From an uncultured Pseudomonadota bacterium (lineage in GTDB: Bacteria; Myxococcota_A; UBA796; CAJQPC01), in the NCBI GenBank assembly GCA_913060515.1, contig CAJXRZ010000014.1, positions 1-64,000 on the forward strand: a stretch of 64,000 nt of DNA, given 5' to 3'. How positions within the stretch are numbered: position 1 is the stretch's first letter; each line of letters opens with the position of its first letter. Made by a program: the position numbers and the translations under genes. Below are positions 36,401 to 43,441 of this stretch, piece after piece. Under the pieces are notes generated by a model, which worked only from the letters and a program-made list of their open reading frames with translations, was not told the origin of the DNA and ran no database searches.

Positions 36401-36984
36401 TCCGGGACCTCGAGGCTCTCTACGAGGACTTCGCGGACGACGACTACCCACGCAAGAAGGACTCCGAGACGCTCAAGGCCTTCCTCCTAGACGAGGGCTC
36501 CAAGCTGGACGAGTACGTGCTCATCGAGCAAGAGGCGCTCAAGATCATCGAGCGCTACGCTGACTTTGAGTACAGCTCTGCTGCCATTTACATCTGGGGC
36601 AAGAGCTACATCCGCATGGCGGAGTACCTGTACGACGCACCCATGCCTACGGACCTCTCCGCGCTTGCGCAAGGGGACGAGGACTTCCTCTGGGAGCTCG
36701 AGACCCAGTGGGAGAGCGCTCTGAGTGACTTGGCCATCCCCCTCGAGGAGAAGGCGATCGCGCGCTTCGAGGCCAACTTGACCAAGTCGGCAAATGAGAA
36801 GCGCTCCTCCGTGTGGATCGATCGGTCCATTCTGGCTCTCAACGACATCAACCCTTCCCAATACCCACTGGAGAAGGCTGAGCTTCGTGGGCAAGCGGCT
36901 GCGGCCGTGATGCCCTCGGTGGACAAACCGATTGAGCAAGCTGAACCCGAGCCCACCGCGGACGAAGCGGAAGGTGCCCAGTGA
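33478..36984 (+). CDS. Giant periplasmic TPR protein (GltD/AgnA-like)
   Basis: A 1168-residue exported protein. After a signal peptide (ending SVASAQ) nearly the whole length is TPR-like helix pairs with recurring Y/W-rich consensus (YFLTKYPDSEYTPHVMFRLA, YLQKFPFADNYYEAQWYLAD, FINEYPSDENSAGLYYRIA). Such an array is a protein-binding scaffold spanning the periplasm. In the Myxococcus gliding locus as I recall it, gltD encodes a large TPR protein followed by gltE, gltF and gltG, which matches the order here. It is coupled to its neighbours by short overlaps at both ends. Confidence 0.78.
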   Translation: MSLRPRSFIPRLSLLMALFLPSVASAQQAPVERLSGPIESEVENYQSALERFQGRMVEFNADVRAIVDQMEVEERDRLTLMYNDNIDELEASEGTLRDLAIQRLEYFLTKYPDSEYTPHVMFRLAQLYVELSYATWLDAAVAYTELEMATPDDEQLFLPDPPRIDYSKALALYQNILANHPEYEYRDGAYYMMGFIYFDSNSVQAEEWEAEDIARENFQALVDNYPESPFAIDGNYILGDLHFANNEVEEAVPYFQAVVDRPPPDNQRYDEGVYMLAWSHYKLSNYEKTLNLFTDLLDYSDTQFAESGRESPLRPEAVRYAAISFSDLADKSLTLEDPDWREYSGNDMEQVSKLFASIGLPQSQVTPVMVAQAWFKKVGTREYEPDLYKALADVLVEQARYEEAIAAYETIQTTWPDDPDNPTYQWEVARLYLNLPIPDPDAQAEALAVLNERYSEESDWWEANRNNPDAQSTARRYIEESLLNVAVEYHLRAQRSGSVEDYSRAADGYQNYLQKFPFADNYYEAQWYLADTLYASKRFDEAEEQYLQLLKAGGHPYVDGSQYQLFKTRLFQLEEAYGAVGSLPQDAVVASTETTDAGQERQIYALGDLHREFIESADALREFGFTDQAYKDAARDDESAAAYIPAQIFYEHGDYSQARPRLQHIIDTYCETDEGSYAQTMMINTYVAEGNLEKVLELTRTYIPMQCGETVGTPEEWKDLEAGAAYKLAQRLYDAGDYLASAEAFEAYRAEYDEYQKESLLSAASSYEKGGKADKANELFETFINEYPSDENSAGLYYRIATNYAGILELDKAVTYYENLYKYFGPGSSYARKNEGKADPNASAALYMAGFLRIGQGDHRGAAENFTRYAQQFPDAIDAEQVRWLANEEWEKVGDKEGRAAYQDYLKWSEKNEDPSPNHVIDSHYWLVQYYQRTGDQRKEEQAWADLTQAYNSLASAGKIQAGSIAANRAAEAAFRDLEALYEDFADDDYPRKKDSETLKAFLLDEGSKLDEYVLIEQEALKIIERYADFEYSSAAIYIWGKSYIRMAEYLYDAPMPTDLSALAQGDEDFLWELETQWESALSDLAIPLEEKAIARFEANLTKSANEKRSSVWIDRSILALNDINPSQYPLEKAELRGQAAAAVMPSVDKPIEQAEPEPTADEAEGAQ

Positions 36985-38405
36985 TGGTCTTTTCCCTTGT
37001 CCTCTTTCTCGCTTGCCCCAAGCCCGTTGAGGTTGAGCCTCCGGTCACCCAGGTTGAGGCGGTGCAAGCCACTGAGACGCCGGCAGATTGGGGGGTCGTT
37101 GAGACCGCTCCAACTGGACCCAAGCTCTCTCCTGAAGAGGAGCAGCGTGGCCAGGTGAATGAGGCTGTCGCCCTGTTGACCAACCCGAGCAACGCGGCTC
37201 AAGCCGCTGGCATTCTCGAGCAGGTGGTCAAAGAGGATCGCGACAACGTCGTGGCTTGGTTCAACCTTGGGCTTGCCTATGAGTACCAGAAGGACGCTGT
37301 TCGGGCGCAGAAGGCCTATCAGAGCGCCCTGGCCGCGGATGACACCTATGGTCCTGCCTACGTGAACCTAGGGGCCATGGAGATGCGTGAGCTCACGACC
37401 AAGGGCTACAAGGCTGCAGAGCAGCGCTACCGCCAAGGTCTGACCAAAGCGCCCGAGAACATGGACATCTGGGCAGGCTTGATCGCATCCCTTCGCTCTC
37501 AGGGGCGACTCCAAGAAGCGGAAGCCGCGGCCAAAGAAGCGCTGCGAATCGACTCCAACGCCAAGAGCGTCTACGCCGTCTTGGGTTTGGTCTACATCGA
37601 CATGGACCGCCTGGACTTGGCCAATTTCATCGTCCAGAAGGCGTTGACGACCGTCAAGGGCGGGGATGACTCCAAGCTCTACCTGGTACTGGGCCGCATC
37701 TACCAGATGCAGGACAAGCCAGCCTCGGCCCGAGACAATTACATCAAGGCCCTTGAGCTGGACCCCAACCTGGTCGCTGCCCGAATCTGGTTGTCGGACT
37801 ACTACCTGGACAACCGGAACTTTGGTGACACTGTTCCGCTGTTGGAGAAGGCCAGGGAGATCTCACCCAACGAGGTCGCGATCTACTACAACCTCGGAAT
37901 CGCATACCGAGGAGTGGGTCGCTACGAAGAGTCCGCTGCCGCGTACCAGAAGGCTCTGGTCTTGGAGCCCGGCCCCGAGCCTCATCTGAACTTGGGGATC
38001 CTCTACGGGGACTACCTCAAGAACTACGACATGGCTGTGGAGGCGTACGAGATGTACAAATCCATGGGCGGTGACGCCGCTGTGGCCGATGGCTACATCG
38101 AGGCCACCCTTAAGGAGCAGGAGAAGGTCCGCCGCTTGGAAGAGCGTCGCAAGAAGATGGAGGCGCGCAAGAAGGAGCAGGAGGCCAAGGCCGCCAAGAC
38201 CGCGGCACCTGCGCCGGAGCCCGAGCCCGCGCCACCACCTGCGGCCGAGCCAGCACCAGCCGCTGAGCCTGCTCCAGCTGAGCCTGCGCCGGTACCTGAG
38301 CCAGCCCCGGCTGACCCTGCCCCGACTGATCCTGCCCCGGAAGGCGCCACTGAGCCTGCGGGTTCGGAAGAAGAAGCATCCAACCCATGGGGAGGTACCC
38401 AGTGA
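36984..38405 (+). CDS. TPR outer-membrane lipoprotein (GltE/AglT-like)
   Basis: A 473-residue lipoprotein with lipobox LFLAC (Cys about residue 11). Canonical TPRs fill residues 60-350 (VVAWFNLGLAYEYQKDAVRAQ, EVAIYYNLGIAYRGVGRYEE). The C-terminal 90 residues consist of a Lys/Glu-rich helix and then a repetitive Pro-Ala-Glu tail of PAPEPEP/AEPAPA units (DNA 38211-38350). TPR plus lipobox right after the giant TPR gene matches GltE/AglT. ATG 36984 gives the TGATG overlap; GTG 36981 is possible. Confidence 0.78.
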   Translation: MVFSLVLFLACPKPVEVEPPVTQVEAVQATETPADWGVVETAPTGPKLSPEEEQRGQVNEAVALLTNPSNAAQAAGILEQVVKEDRDNVVAWFNLGLAYEYQKDAVRAQKAYQSALAADDTYGPAYVNLGAMEMRELTTKGYKAAEQRYRQGLTKAPENMDIWAGLIASLRSQGRLQEAEAAAKEALRIDSNAKSVYAVLGLVYIDMDRLDLANFIVQKALTTVKGGDDSKLYLVLGRIYQMQDKPASARDNYIKALELDPNLVAARIWLSDYYLDNRNFGDTVPLLEKAREISPNEVAIYYNLGIAYRGVGRYEESAAAYQKALVLEPGPEPHLNLGILYGDYLKNYDMAVEAYEMYKSMGGDAAVADGYIEATLKEQEKVRRLEERRKKMEARKKEQEAKAAKTAAPAPEPEPAPPPAAEPAPAAEPAPAEPAPVPEPAPADPAPTDPAPEGATEPAGSEEEASNPWGGTQ

Positions 38406-38659
38406 TGACGCACAAGGCCCTGAAGAAGACGCTGGCCGCTGTTGTTTTGGCTCTCGGTGCCTCAGCTCTAGTTGCCAGTGTGGCGGCCGCCCAGACGCGG
38501 GTCACCATGTTCGAGGCGGAAGAGATCGTTGGCGAGGTGCAGTTGCCCTCCGTTCAAATCTTCGTGACGCGCCAGAACCTGAACAGCGACTACGACCTGG
38601 AGCTCGAAGAGAGCTTCGTGCCGAAGATTATTGAGTCGGTAGAGAAGCGCCCTTTCTAG
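38405..38659 (+). CDS. Small periplasmic protein (GltF-position)
   Basis: An 84-residue exported protein. The signal peptide (LAAVVLALGASALVASVAAAQ) is followed by TRVTMFEAEEIVGEVQLPSVQIFVTRQN and an acidic tail ending EKRPF. The E-x-I-x-G-x-(V/I)-Q-x-P-x-V-x-I pattern is TonB-box/TolR-tail-like and could be a contact segment. ATG 38405 overlaps the previous stop by one base; the frame extends upstream inside the lipoprotein gene. It is the last gene before a strong terminator. Position suggests a GltF counterpart. Confidence 0.7.
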   Translation: MTHKALKKTLAAVVLALGASALVASVAAAQTRVTMFEAEEIVGEVQLPSVQIFVTRQNLNSDYDLELEESFVPKIIESVEKRPF

Positions 38660-38682
38660 GGCTCAGCGACCCGTCGATTCCT

Positions 38683-38709
38683 AAGACCCGGCCCCAGTGG
38701 CCGGGTCTT
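38683..38709 (+). terminator. Intrinsic terminator after the TPR operon
   Basis: AAGACCCGGCC-CCAGT-GGCCGGGTCTT is a perfect 11-bp GC-rich hairpin followed by CTGTCTCT, 24 bases past the stop at 38659. It separates the TPR genes from the motor genes. Confidence 0.8.
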
Positions 38710-39044
38710 CTGTCTCTGGGCGCGCCGTCTGGATCCTGCTCTCATGTGAGCTGGCGAAAAAAACGAAGGTCCTAAGGAAGAGAAGAGCCTTGCAGTCTCT
38801 AGACAAACCGCTTCAAAACCGCGCTGTCAAGTGCTTCAGGTGGCCTGGAAACGCCGGAATTGGACCCTGTCAGCGATTGGCTGACCGTCTCTTCACAATC
38901 CCACCGTGAAAGAGTCGACCCGCTGTTGTAGATTGCCGGGGTCCTGAAACACCTCTCCCTTTGAGGGAGCCATACCGGCAAGACAGGACGCCTGCCCAAT
39001 TCGGGCTCCCTCGAACTACACCCCCTCTCGGAGATTGATTCCTC
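38710..39044. other. Intergenic region upstream of the TolQ-like gene, no gene seen
   Basis: Both strands were read. Short frames exist (for example a 70-codon one ending at 38909) but have no plausible protein character. The stretch CTCCC-TTTGA-GGGAG near 38955 can form a small hairpin. This should hold the promoter of the motor operon, but no -35/-10 or -24/-12 pair stands out. Confidence 0.6.
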
Positions 39045-39704
39045 ATGAACTGGCTCGTCGACGCCATGCAGAAGGGCGGCCCCTTCATGTGGCCGCTTCT
39101 CGGAATCGCTGTTTTTGCTCTCGCCATCTCTGCCGAGCGCTTCTACTACATCTTGTTCCGCGCGAACATCAACGGAACCGCGTTTTTCGCCCAGATCCAA
39201 AAGCTGATCATGGCGAACAACATTGACCGCGCAATTAAGCTTTGCAACGCGGAGCCAAATGCGGCTCTGCCACGCGTGCTTAAGAGCGGTCTGACGCGGG
39301 CCAACCGCAGCGACACTGAGATTCAGAACGCAGTGGAGGAGGCCGTTCTTGAGGTCTTCCCCCAGCTCAGCAAGCGCACCGGCTACCTGGCCATGTTGGC
39401 GAATGTCGCCACCTTGACCGGTCTGCTGGGTACCATCCAGGGCTTGATCCTGGCGTTCGAGGCCGTTGCTCACGCATCCGCCGAGACCAAGGGTACGCTG
39501 CTTGCCGCTGGTATCTCCACCGCAATGTTCACGACCATGTCCGGTCTGATCGTCGCTATCCCTACCTTGCTCTTCAGTTCCGTCATTGTGGACCGGACGA
39601 CCAAGATTATGGACGACGTGGACCAGTACGCCCTCAAGACCGTGAACCTGCTTGCAGCTCGCCGTCGTGGCACCTTGGATCAGAAAGACGCCGCAGGCGC
39701 CTGA
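39045..39704 (+). CDS. TolQ/ExbB/MotA-type proton channel (AglR-like)
   Basis: A 219-residue inner-membrane protein with three helices (about 15-33, 125-150, 160-185). The conserved TolQ region is YLAMLANVATLTGLLGTIQGLILAF, and TAMFTTMSGLIVAIPTLLF is the third helix. It should assemble as a pentamer around TolR-type dimers and power force transmission from the proton gradient. Gene order (one TolQ, two TolR, then an FHA-like/PglI-tail protein) matches aglR-aglQ-aglS with gltG. Confidence 0.92.
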   Translation: MNWLVDAMQKGGPFMWPLLGIAVFALAISAERFYYILFRANINGTAFFAQIQKLIMANNIDRAIKLCNAEPNAALPRVLKSGLTRANRSDTEIQNAVEEAVLEVFPQLSKRTGYLAMLANVATLTGLLGTIQGLILAFEAVAHASAETKGTLLAAGISTAMFTTMSGLIVAIPTLLFSSVIVDRTTKIMDDVDQYALKTVNLLAARRRGTLDQKDAAGA

Positions 39705-39730
39705 GCTGATTCTTTAATTTCGATGGGTTT

Positions 39731-39775
39731 GTCTCACTCTGAGACGGGCCCAGCTACCTCGGCTTCGGTCGAGGC
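39731..39775 (+). promoter_or_regulatory. Hairpins between the TolQ- and TolR-like genes
   Basis: GTCTCA-CTC-TGAGAC (39731-39745) and CCTCG...CGAGG (39757 onward) lie in the 93-bp gap. No T-run follows either. They could be mRNA-stability or attenuation elements that set the motor subunit ratio. Confidence 0.35.
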
Positions 39776-39797
39776 CACTTAAGCTGGAGACTCCCAG

Positions 39798-40361
39798 ATG
39801 GCTGGAAAGGGGCGTCGGACCGCAGAGGAAGCACCTCTGGACTTGGTCCCGATCATGAACCTGGTCACCATTCTGATTCCATTCCTATTGATGTCTGCGC
39901 AGTTTGTAACGCTCGCAGTCATCGACTCCACGCTGCCGGCCATTGGCCCGCCGCAGGAGGTTCAGGAGGAGCCGGATGAGCCGCCTTTGATGTTGTCGAT
40001 CGCTGTGACCGATCAGGGCTTTACTGTCCTGGGCGACAACGGCGTCGTGACAGGCGAAGCGGAAGAAGGTGCTGAAGGCGAGGAAGCGGAGGGCGACCCA
40101 GAGCCCACGATTCCCTGTGCCGAACGGCCTTGTACTTCTGCGGAGTCTTACGACTACGAGGAACTCACTCGCATGCTCAGCCTGATCAAGGACGAGTATC
40201 CTGATGACCAAAACGTCATCCTAGTGCCCGAAGGCCGTATTCAGTACGAAGTCATCGTTCGCACCATGGACTCGACGCGCGAAGACAAGACTCAGAAGGG
40301 AGAGGATGACTCTTCTCGTGAGCTCTTTCCCTTCGTGGTCATCGCCGGCGGCGCGCAGTAG
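39798..40361 (+). CDS. TolR/ExbD-family protein with Asn in place of the channel Asp (AglQ-like)
   Basis: A 187-residue single-pass protein. The N-terminus EEAPLDLVPIMNLVTILIPFLLMSAQF aligns with the ExbD/TolR helix, but the proton-carrying Asp (ExbD Asp25) is Asn21 here. The periplasmic domain follows (DEPPLMLSIAVTDQGFTVLGD) with an acidic insertion (EAEEGAEGEEAEGDPE) and two cysteines (CAERPC). The C-terminal TolR fold includes RMLSLIKDEYPDDQNVILVPEGRIQYE. It is expected to pair with the second TolR-like protein inside the TolQ-like pentamer. Confidence 0.9.
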   Translation: MAGKGRRTAEEAPLDLVPIMNLVTILIPFLLMSAQFVTLAVIDSTLPAIGPPQEVQEEPDEPPLMLSIAVTDQGFTVLGDNGVVTGEAEEGAEGEEAEGDPEPTIPCAERPCTSAESYDYEELTRMLSLIKDEYPDDQNVILVPEGRIQYEVIVRTMDSTREDKTQKGEDDSSRELFPFVVIAGGAQ

Positions 40362-40370
40362 GAGCCCAAC

Positions 40371-40901
40371 ATGGCACTCAAGAAAAAGAAGCGCGTTCAA
40401 AAGCGTGAAGAGCTGGCCATCACTTCGATGATGGACATGATGACCATCATCTTGGTTTTCCTGCTCAAGAGCTATGCCTCGACCGAGGTCACGGTCACCC
40501 CTTCGGGTGACATGCAGCTGCCCACCTCCACGGCCAAGAAGGCTCCTGAGTTGGCTGTCCAACTCATGGTCTCCAAGACCGAGATTCTGGTGGACGGTGT
40601 TCCGGTCCTCAACCTCACTACGGTGCAGGATGAGGAGAACCCTGGTCAGATGATGATCGCGGTTCCTGAGGACGAGAAGAAGGGTCAGATGATCACTGAC
40701 CTGTACGATCGTCTCTTGGACAAAGCTGAGCAGGCCAAGGCTCTCGGCGAAGCATCCGGTAGCGAGCAGCACGCCTTTAAGGGCCGCATCTTGCTGCAAT
40801 GTGACCAGACTCTGCCCTTCACCGTCATTCGTGAGGTGATGTATACGGCCGGTCAGGCACAGTTTAGCGAGTTCAAGTTCGTGGTCTACAAGACCGAGTA
40901 G
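40371..40901 (+). CDS. TolR/ExbD-family protein, canonical Asp retained (AglS-like)
   Basis: A 176-residue single-pass protein. The helix AITSMMDMMTIILVFLLKSY keeps the essential Asp (Asp22). The periplasmic domain contains VQLMVSKTEILVDGVPVLN and ends with GRILLQCDQTLPFTVIREVMYTAGQAQFSEFKFVV, typical of ExbD. It lies 9 bases after the Asn-bearing paralogue, so the motor should contain one active and one altered TolR chain. Confidence 0.92.
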   Translation: MALKKKKRVQKREELAITSMMDMMTIILVFLLKSYASTEVTVTPSGDMQLPTSTAKKAPELAVQLMVSKTEILVDGVPVLNLTTVQDEENPGQMMIAVPEDEKKGQMITDLYDRLLDKAEQAKALGEASGSEQHAFKGRILLQCDQTLPFTVIREVMYTAGQAQFSEFKFVVYKTE

Positions 40902-40928
40902 GTTCTGCTTGTGCGCCCCTCCGGGGTC

Positions 40929-40970
40929 TAAAAGGGCGGGGTTGGCGATTTTTGCCGGCGCCGCCCTTTC
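40929..40970 (+). terminator. Possible terminator or hairpin after the motor genes
   Basis: AAAGGGCGG (931-939 of this stretch, i.e. 40931-40939) pairs with CCGCCCTTT (40961-40969) around an inner GGCGA/TTGCC stem. No U-run follows, so termination is uncertain. The rest of 40902-41187 shows no convincing gene. Confidence 0.45.
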
Positions 40971-41187
40971 GGATCCAAGCTTTGGGGTCAAGCGCACCGA
41001 GTTTGAGCCGATCAGAACTACATGGCACTTACGGGAACCTCTTCCCACTAGGCCAGCCCACTTCCCACCTGCTACACTGACGTGGCTGCAATCCAAGGAG
41101 CTTTTTGTGAACCCAATCGGGAACACGTGGTCTGACGGAACTGAGCTGCTCCGGCTCAAGCGCAGCAATCACCGGGGACTCTAGGAA

Positions 41188-42582
41188 ATGGCCAAGGCGA
41201 AGCGACAGACCCAGCAGCAGAAGGTCCTTAGGATCGGCGTTGTCCAGGACGGCAAGATCGTTCAGGAGCGCCTGATCAAGGCAGGCGAAGAGGTAACGGT
41301 TGGCGAGTCCACCAAGAACCTCTTCGTTTTCCCACCGACCTCGCTGCCCAAGCGCTTTCAGCTCTTTCAGCCCAAGAAAGGTGGTGGGTACATCCTCCAC
41401 TTTACGGACGGCATGGAAGGCAAGATCTCGTATAAAAACGCGATCGTGCCCCTGGAGCAGCTCAAGCAACGCGGCGACGCAGTTCGAAAGGGGACGGACT
41501 TTGTCCTGCCCCTCTCTGAGGGCAACCGCGGCAAGGTGAGCGTGGACGGGGTGACCATCCTCTTCCAGTTCGTCCCGCCGCCCCCAGAGCCGATGCGCGC
41601 TGGCGCGAAGATGGACTTCCGCCCCAAGCTGATCGAGGAAGACGATCCCGTCTTCTTTGGTTTCTTGGGACTGTTCACCGCGCTGGCGACCGTTTTGATG
41701 ATCTACGTGTACAACGCGGAGCCCGTTGAGCGGGTCGCGATTGAAGAGATCCCGGATCGCTTCACCGAGATCATCATGGAACCGTCGGACAACGATCCCC
41801 CCGAGGTGATCGAGCCCGAAGTGGATCCGGATGCTGAAGGCGAGAAGATTGAACGCGATGATGCTGAGGCACCTGACAAGGTGAAACCAGACGTCGTGGA
41901 TAAGAAGCCGCAATCGGAAGCTGAGAAGCAAGCCGCTGCGGAGGCGGCAGCCGAAGCGCGCCGCGCCAAGGCCCAGGCCGAGGTTGCCAACAACCCGCTG
42001 CTGGCTGCCATCATTGGTACCCGTGGCGAGTCTGGTAGCGAAGGCAAGGTTCAAGACCTCTTTGGTAGCGACGACTTTGCCGGACAGGATCTCGATGCTG
42101 CTCTTGCATCGGTCACTGGCGTGGACGTTGCGACCGATGCTGGGCTCAAGGCGAAGGAGGGCGCCGGTGGCGGTCCTCGGACGACTGCGGGCATCGGCGA
42201 CTTGAAGGGTGGAACGACTGGTGAGGCGGGCGTAGGCTCGGGCCCAGCGACCGCCGTCAAGGGTGGTGTGCAGCTCGGCCAAGCGGATGCCATGCTGGAA
42301 GAGGGCGATACCGCCTCGGTCCAGAAGGTTGTTCGCAAGTACAGCGGCCAGGTCAAGTACTGCTACGAGGCTCAACTGAAGAACGACCCGAGCTTGAGTG
42401 GACGTGTCGAGGTTCAGTTCACCGTGAACAAGGGACGCGTCGCAAGCGCCTCGGTCTTCGGGAACAGCACCGGCTCCGACCCTCTCGGCAAGTGCATCGT
42501 CGGCAAGGTCCGCAAGTGGAAGTTCCCTGAGGAGATCCAAGGCGACATTGTCTACCCATTCGTCCTGAGTCCTTCCAGCTAA
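41188..42582 (+). CDS. FHA-like/TM/AgmX-PglI-tail protein (GltG-like, TonB-type)
   Basis: A 464-residue protein. Residues 12-130 are beta-rich and FHA-like (VLRIGVVQDGKIVQERLI, VTVGESTKNLF, ILFQFVPPP), although the usual FHA Arg/Ser/His set is not evident. One membrane helix lies at 154-176. An acidic then Gly/Lys-rich periplasmic linker leads to the C-terminal domain (about 370-464), which has the paired cysteines of the AgmX/PglI family (VKYCYEAQLK and LGKCIVGKV) and ends in VYPFVLSPSS. This domain acts like TonB, reaching outer-membrane partners. The architecture is that of Myxococcus GltG/PglI and sits right after the TolQ/TolR-like genes. Confidence 0.88.
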   Translation: MAKAKRQTQQQKVLRIGVVQDGKIVQERLIKAGEEVTVGESTKNLFVFPPTSLPKRFQLFQPKKGGGYILHFTDGMEGKISYKNAIVPLEQLKQRGDAVRKGTDFVLPLSEGNRGKVSVDGVTILFQFVPPPPEPMRAGAKMDFRPKLIEEDDPVFFGFLGLFTALATVLMIYVYNAEPVERVAIEEIPDRFTEIIMEPSDNDPPEVIEPEVDPDAEGEKIERDDAEAPDKVKPDVVDKKPQSEAEKQAAAEAAAEARRAKAQAEVANNPLLAAIIGTRGESGSEGKVQDLFGSDDFAGQDLDAALASVTGVDVATDAGLKAKEGAGGGPRTTAGIGDLKGGTTGEAGVGSGPATAVKGGVQLGQADAMLEEGDTASVQKVVRKYSGQVKYCYEAQLKNDPSLSGRVEVQFTVNKGRVASASVFGNSTGSDPLGKCIVGKVRKWKFPEEIQGDIVYPFVLSPSS

Positions 42583-42605
42583 GTCTGGCAAGACAGAGGG
42601 GATGT

Positions 42606-42633
42606 AAGAGGCGGCCTTTGGCCGCCTCTTTTC
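42606..42633 (+). terminator. Intrinsic terminator after the GltG-like gene
   Basis: AGAGGCGGCC-TTT-GGCCGCCTCT (42607-42629) is a perfect 10-bp hairpin running into TTTT, 24 bases past the stop. Confidence 0.9.
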
Positions 42634-42700
42634 GCTCTGATCCCCTCAAGGTGCAGCTTGCTTCTGCCGATGATCACTTTAGGTCTCTGTCCCCTATAGG

Positions 42701-42729
42701 TTGACACTCCAAAGTTCAGCCTCTACGAT
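42701..42729 (+). promoter_or_regulatory. Sigma70-type promoter for the periplasmic protein gene
   Basis: TTGACA (42701-42706), a 17-base spacer and TACGAT (42724-42729) give an almost consensus promoter, with transcription starting near 42736 and ATG at 42765. Together with the terminator upstream it makes this a separate transcription unit. Confidence 0.75.
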
Positions 42730-42764
42730 GCAGACTGAGTTAGTTTCCAAGTGGAGGGTCTTCC

Positions 42765-43328
42765 ATGACTCGAATCACCAAGTTCGCATTCGCCTTTACC
42801 CTTGCGGGCATTCTGTCTTCGTCGTCAATTGCGATGGCACAGGATGTTGGCGCTACAGGCAACCTTGAGCAGTCCACCAGCACGTCTCCAAGCGAGATGG
42901 TGTCTTTTGCCAACGAGGCTGTCTCCGAAATGGGGGACGCCGCGCAGGATGTACAGAAGATGCTGGCCGCTGCTGAGAAAGAGAGCGACGTCTACCAGGT
43001 CCAGTGCCTGAACAAGAAGCTCTCCGCGATCGCTGCTTTGGCTCAGGTCTCTGAGTCTGCGAAGGCGAGCATGCAAGATGCTCTCGCGGCTGGCGAGACT
43101 GAGCGGGCGGAGCAGGAGTTCCGCAAGCTAGCTGTGGCACAAGGCAAGGTACGTCAGTTCCGCGCCGAAGCCGAGGCCTGCACACGGGACGATGGCACTG
43201 CTCCAGGTGATGTCAGCGTCGATGTCTCGAACGAGGCACTCGCTGACAGCAGTGGGGACACTGAATCGATCGATGACGGAAACTTCGGCATTGGCGATGA
43301 GCCGCCGAGTACGAGCCCTTTCGAGTAG
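42765..43328 (+). CDS. Periplasmic helical protein of unknown function
   Basis: A 187-residue exported protein with a clear signal peptide (FAFTLAGILSSSSIAMAQ). The mature part is mostly alpha-helical (residues 45-145) with two cysteines (VQCLNKKLSAIAAL and AEACTRDD) that could bridge, then an acidic, disordered tail. I do not recognise a named family. It is preceded by its own strong promoter and followed 113 bp later by the outer-membrane barrel gene, so it may be an accessory factor of that barrel. Confidence 0.8.
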   Translation: MTRITKFAFAFTLAGILSSSSIAMAQDVGATGNLEQSTSTSPSEMVSFANEAVSEMGDAAQDVQKMLAAAEKESDVYQVQCLNKKLSAIAALAQVSESAKASMQDALAAGETERAEQEFRKLAVAQGKVRQFRAEAEACTRDDGTAPGDVSVDVSNEALADSSGDTESIDDGNFGIGDEPPSTSPFE

Positions 43329-43441
43329 AGCAGATGAAAGAGAGTGACATCGCGAGGGGTTGCGCGATGTCCTCGAAGGTGTGACAGTGCCCGCTGCACT
43401 GAGCACCAAACCGCGCAGTCAATCCACGCAGAGGCAGATCG

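Noticed and set aside
40909-41184. 91-codon frame upstream of the GltG-like gene
   Set aside because: It covers the hairpin region, has no ribosome site and no protein-like pattern.
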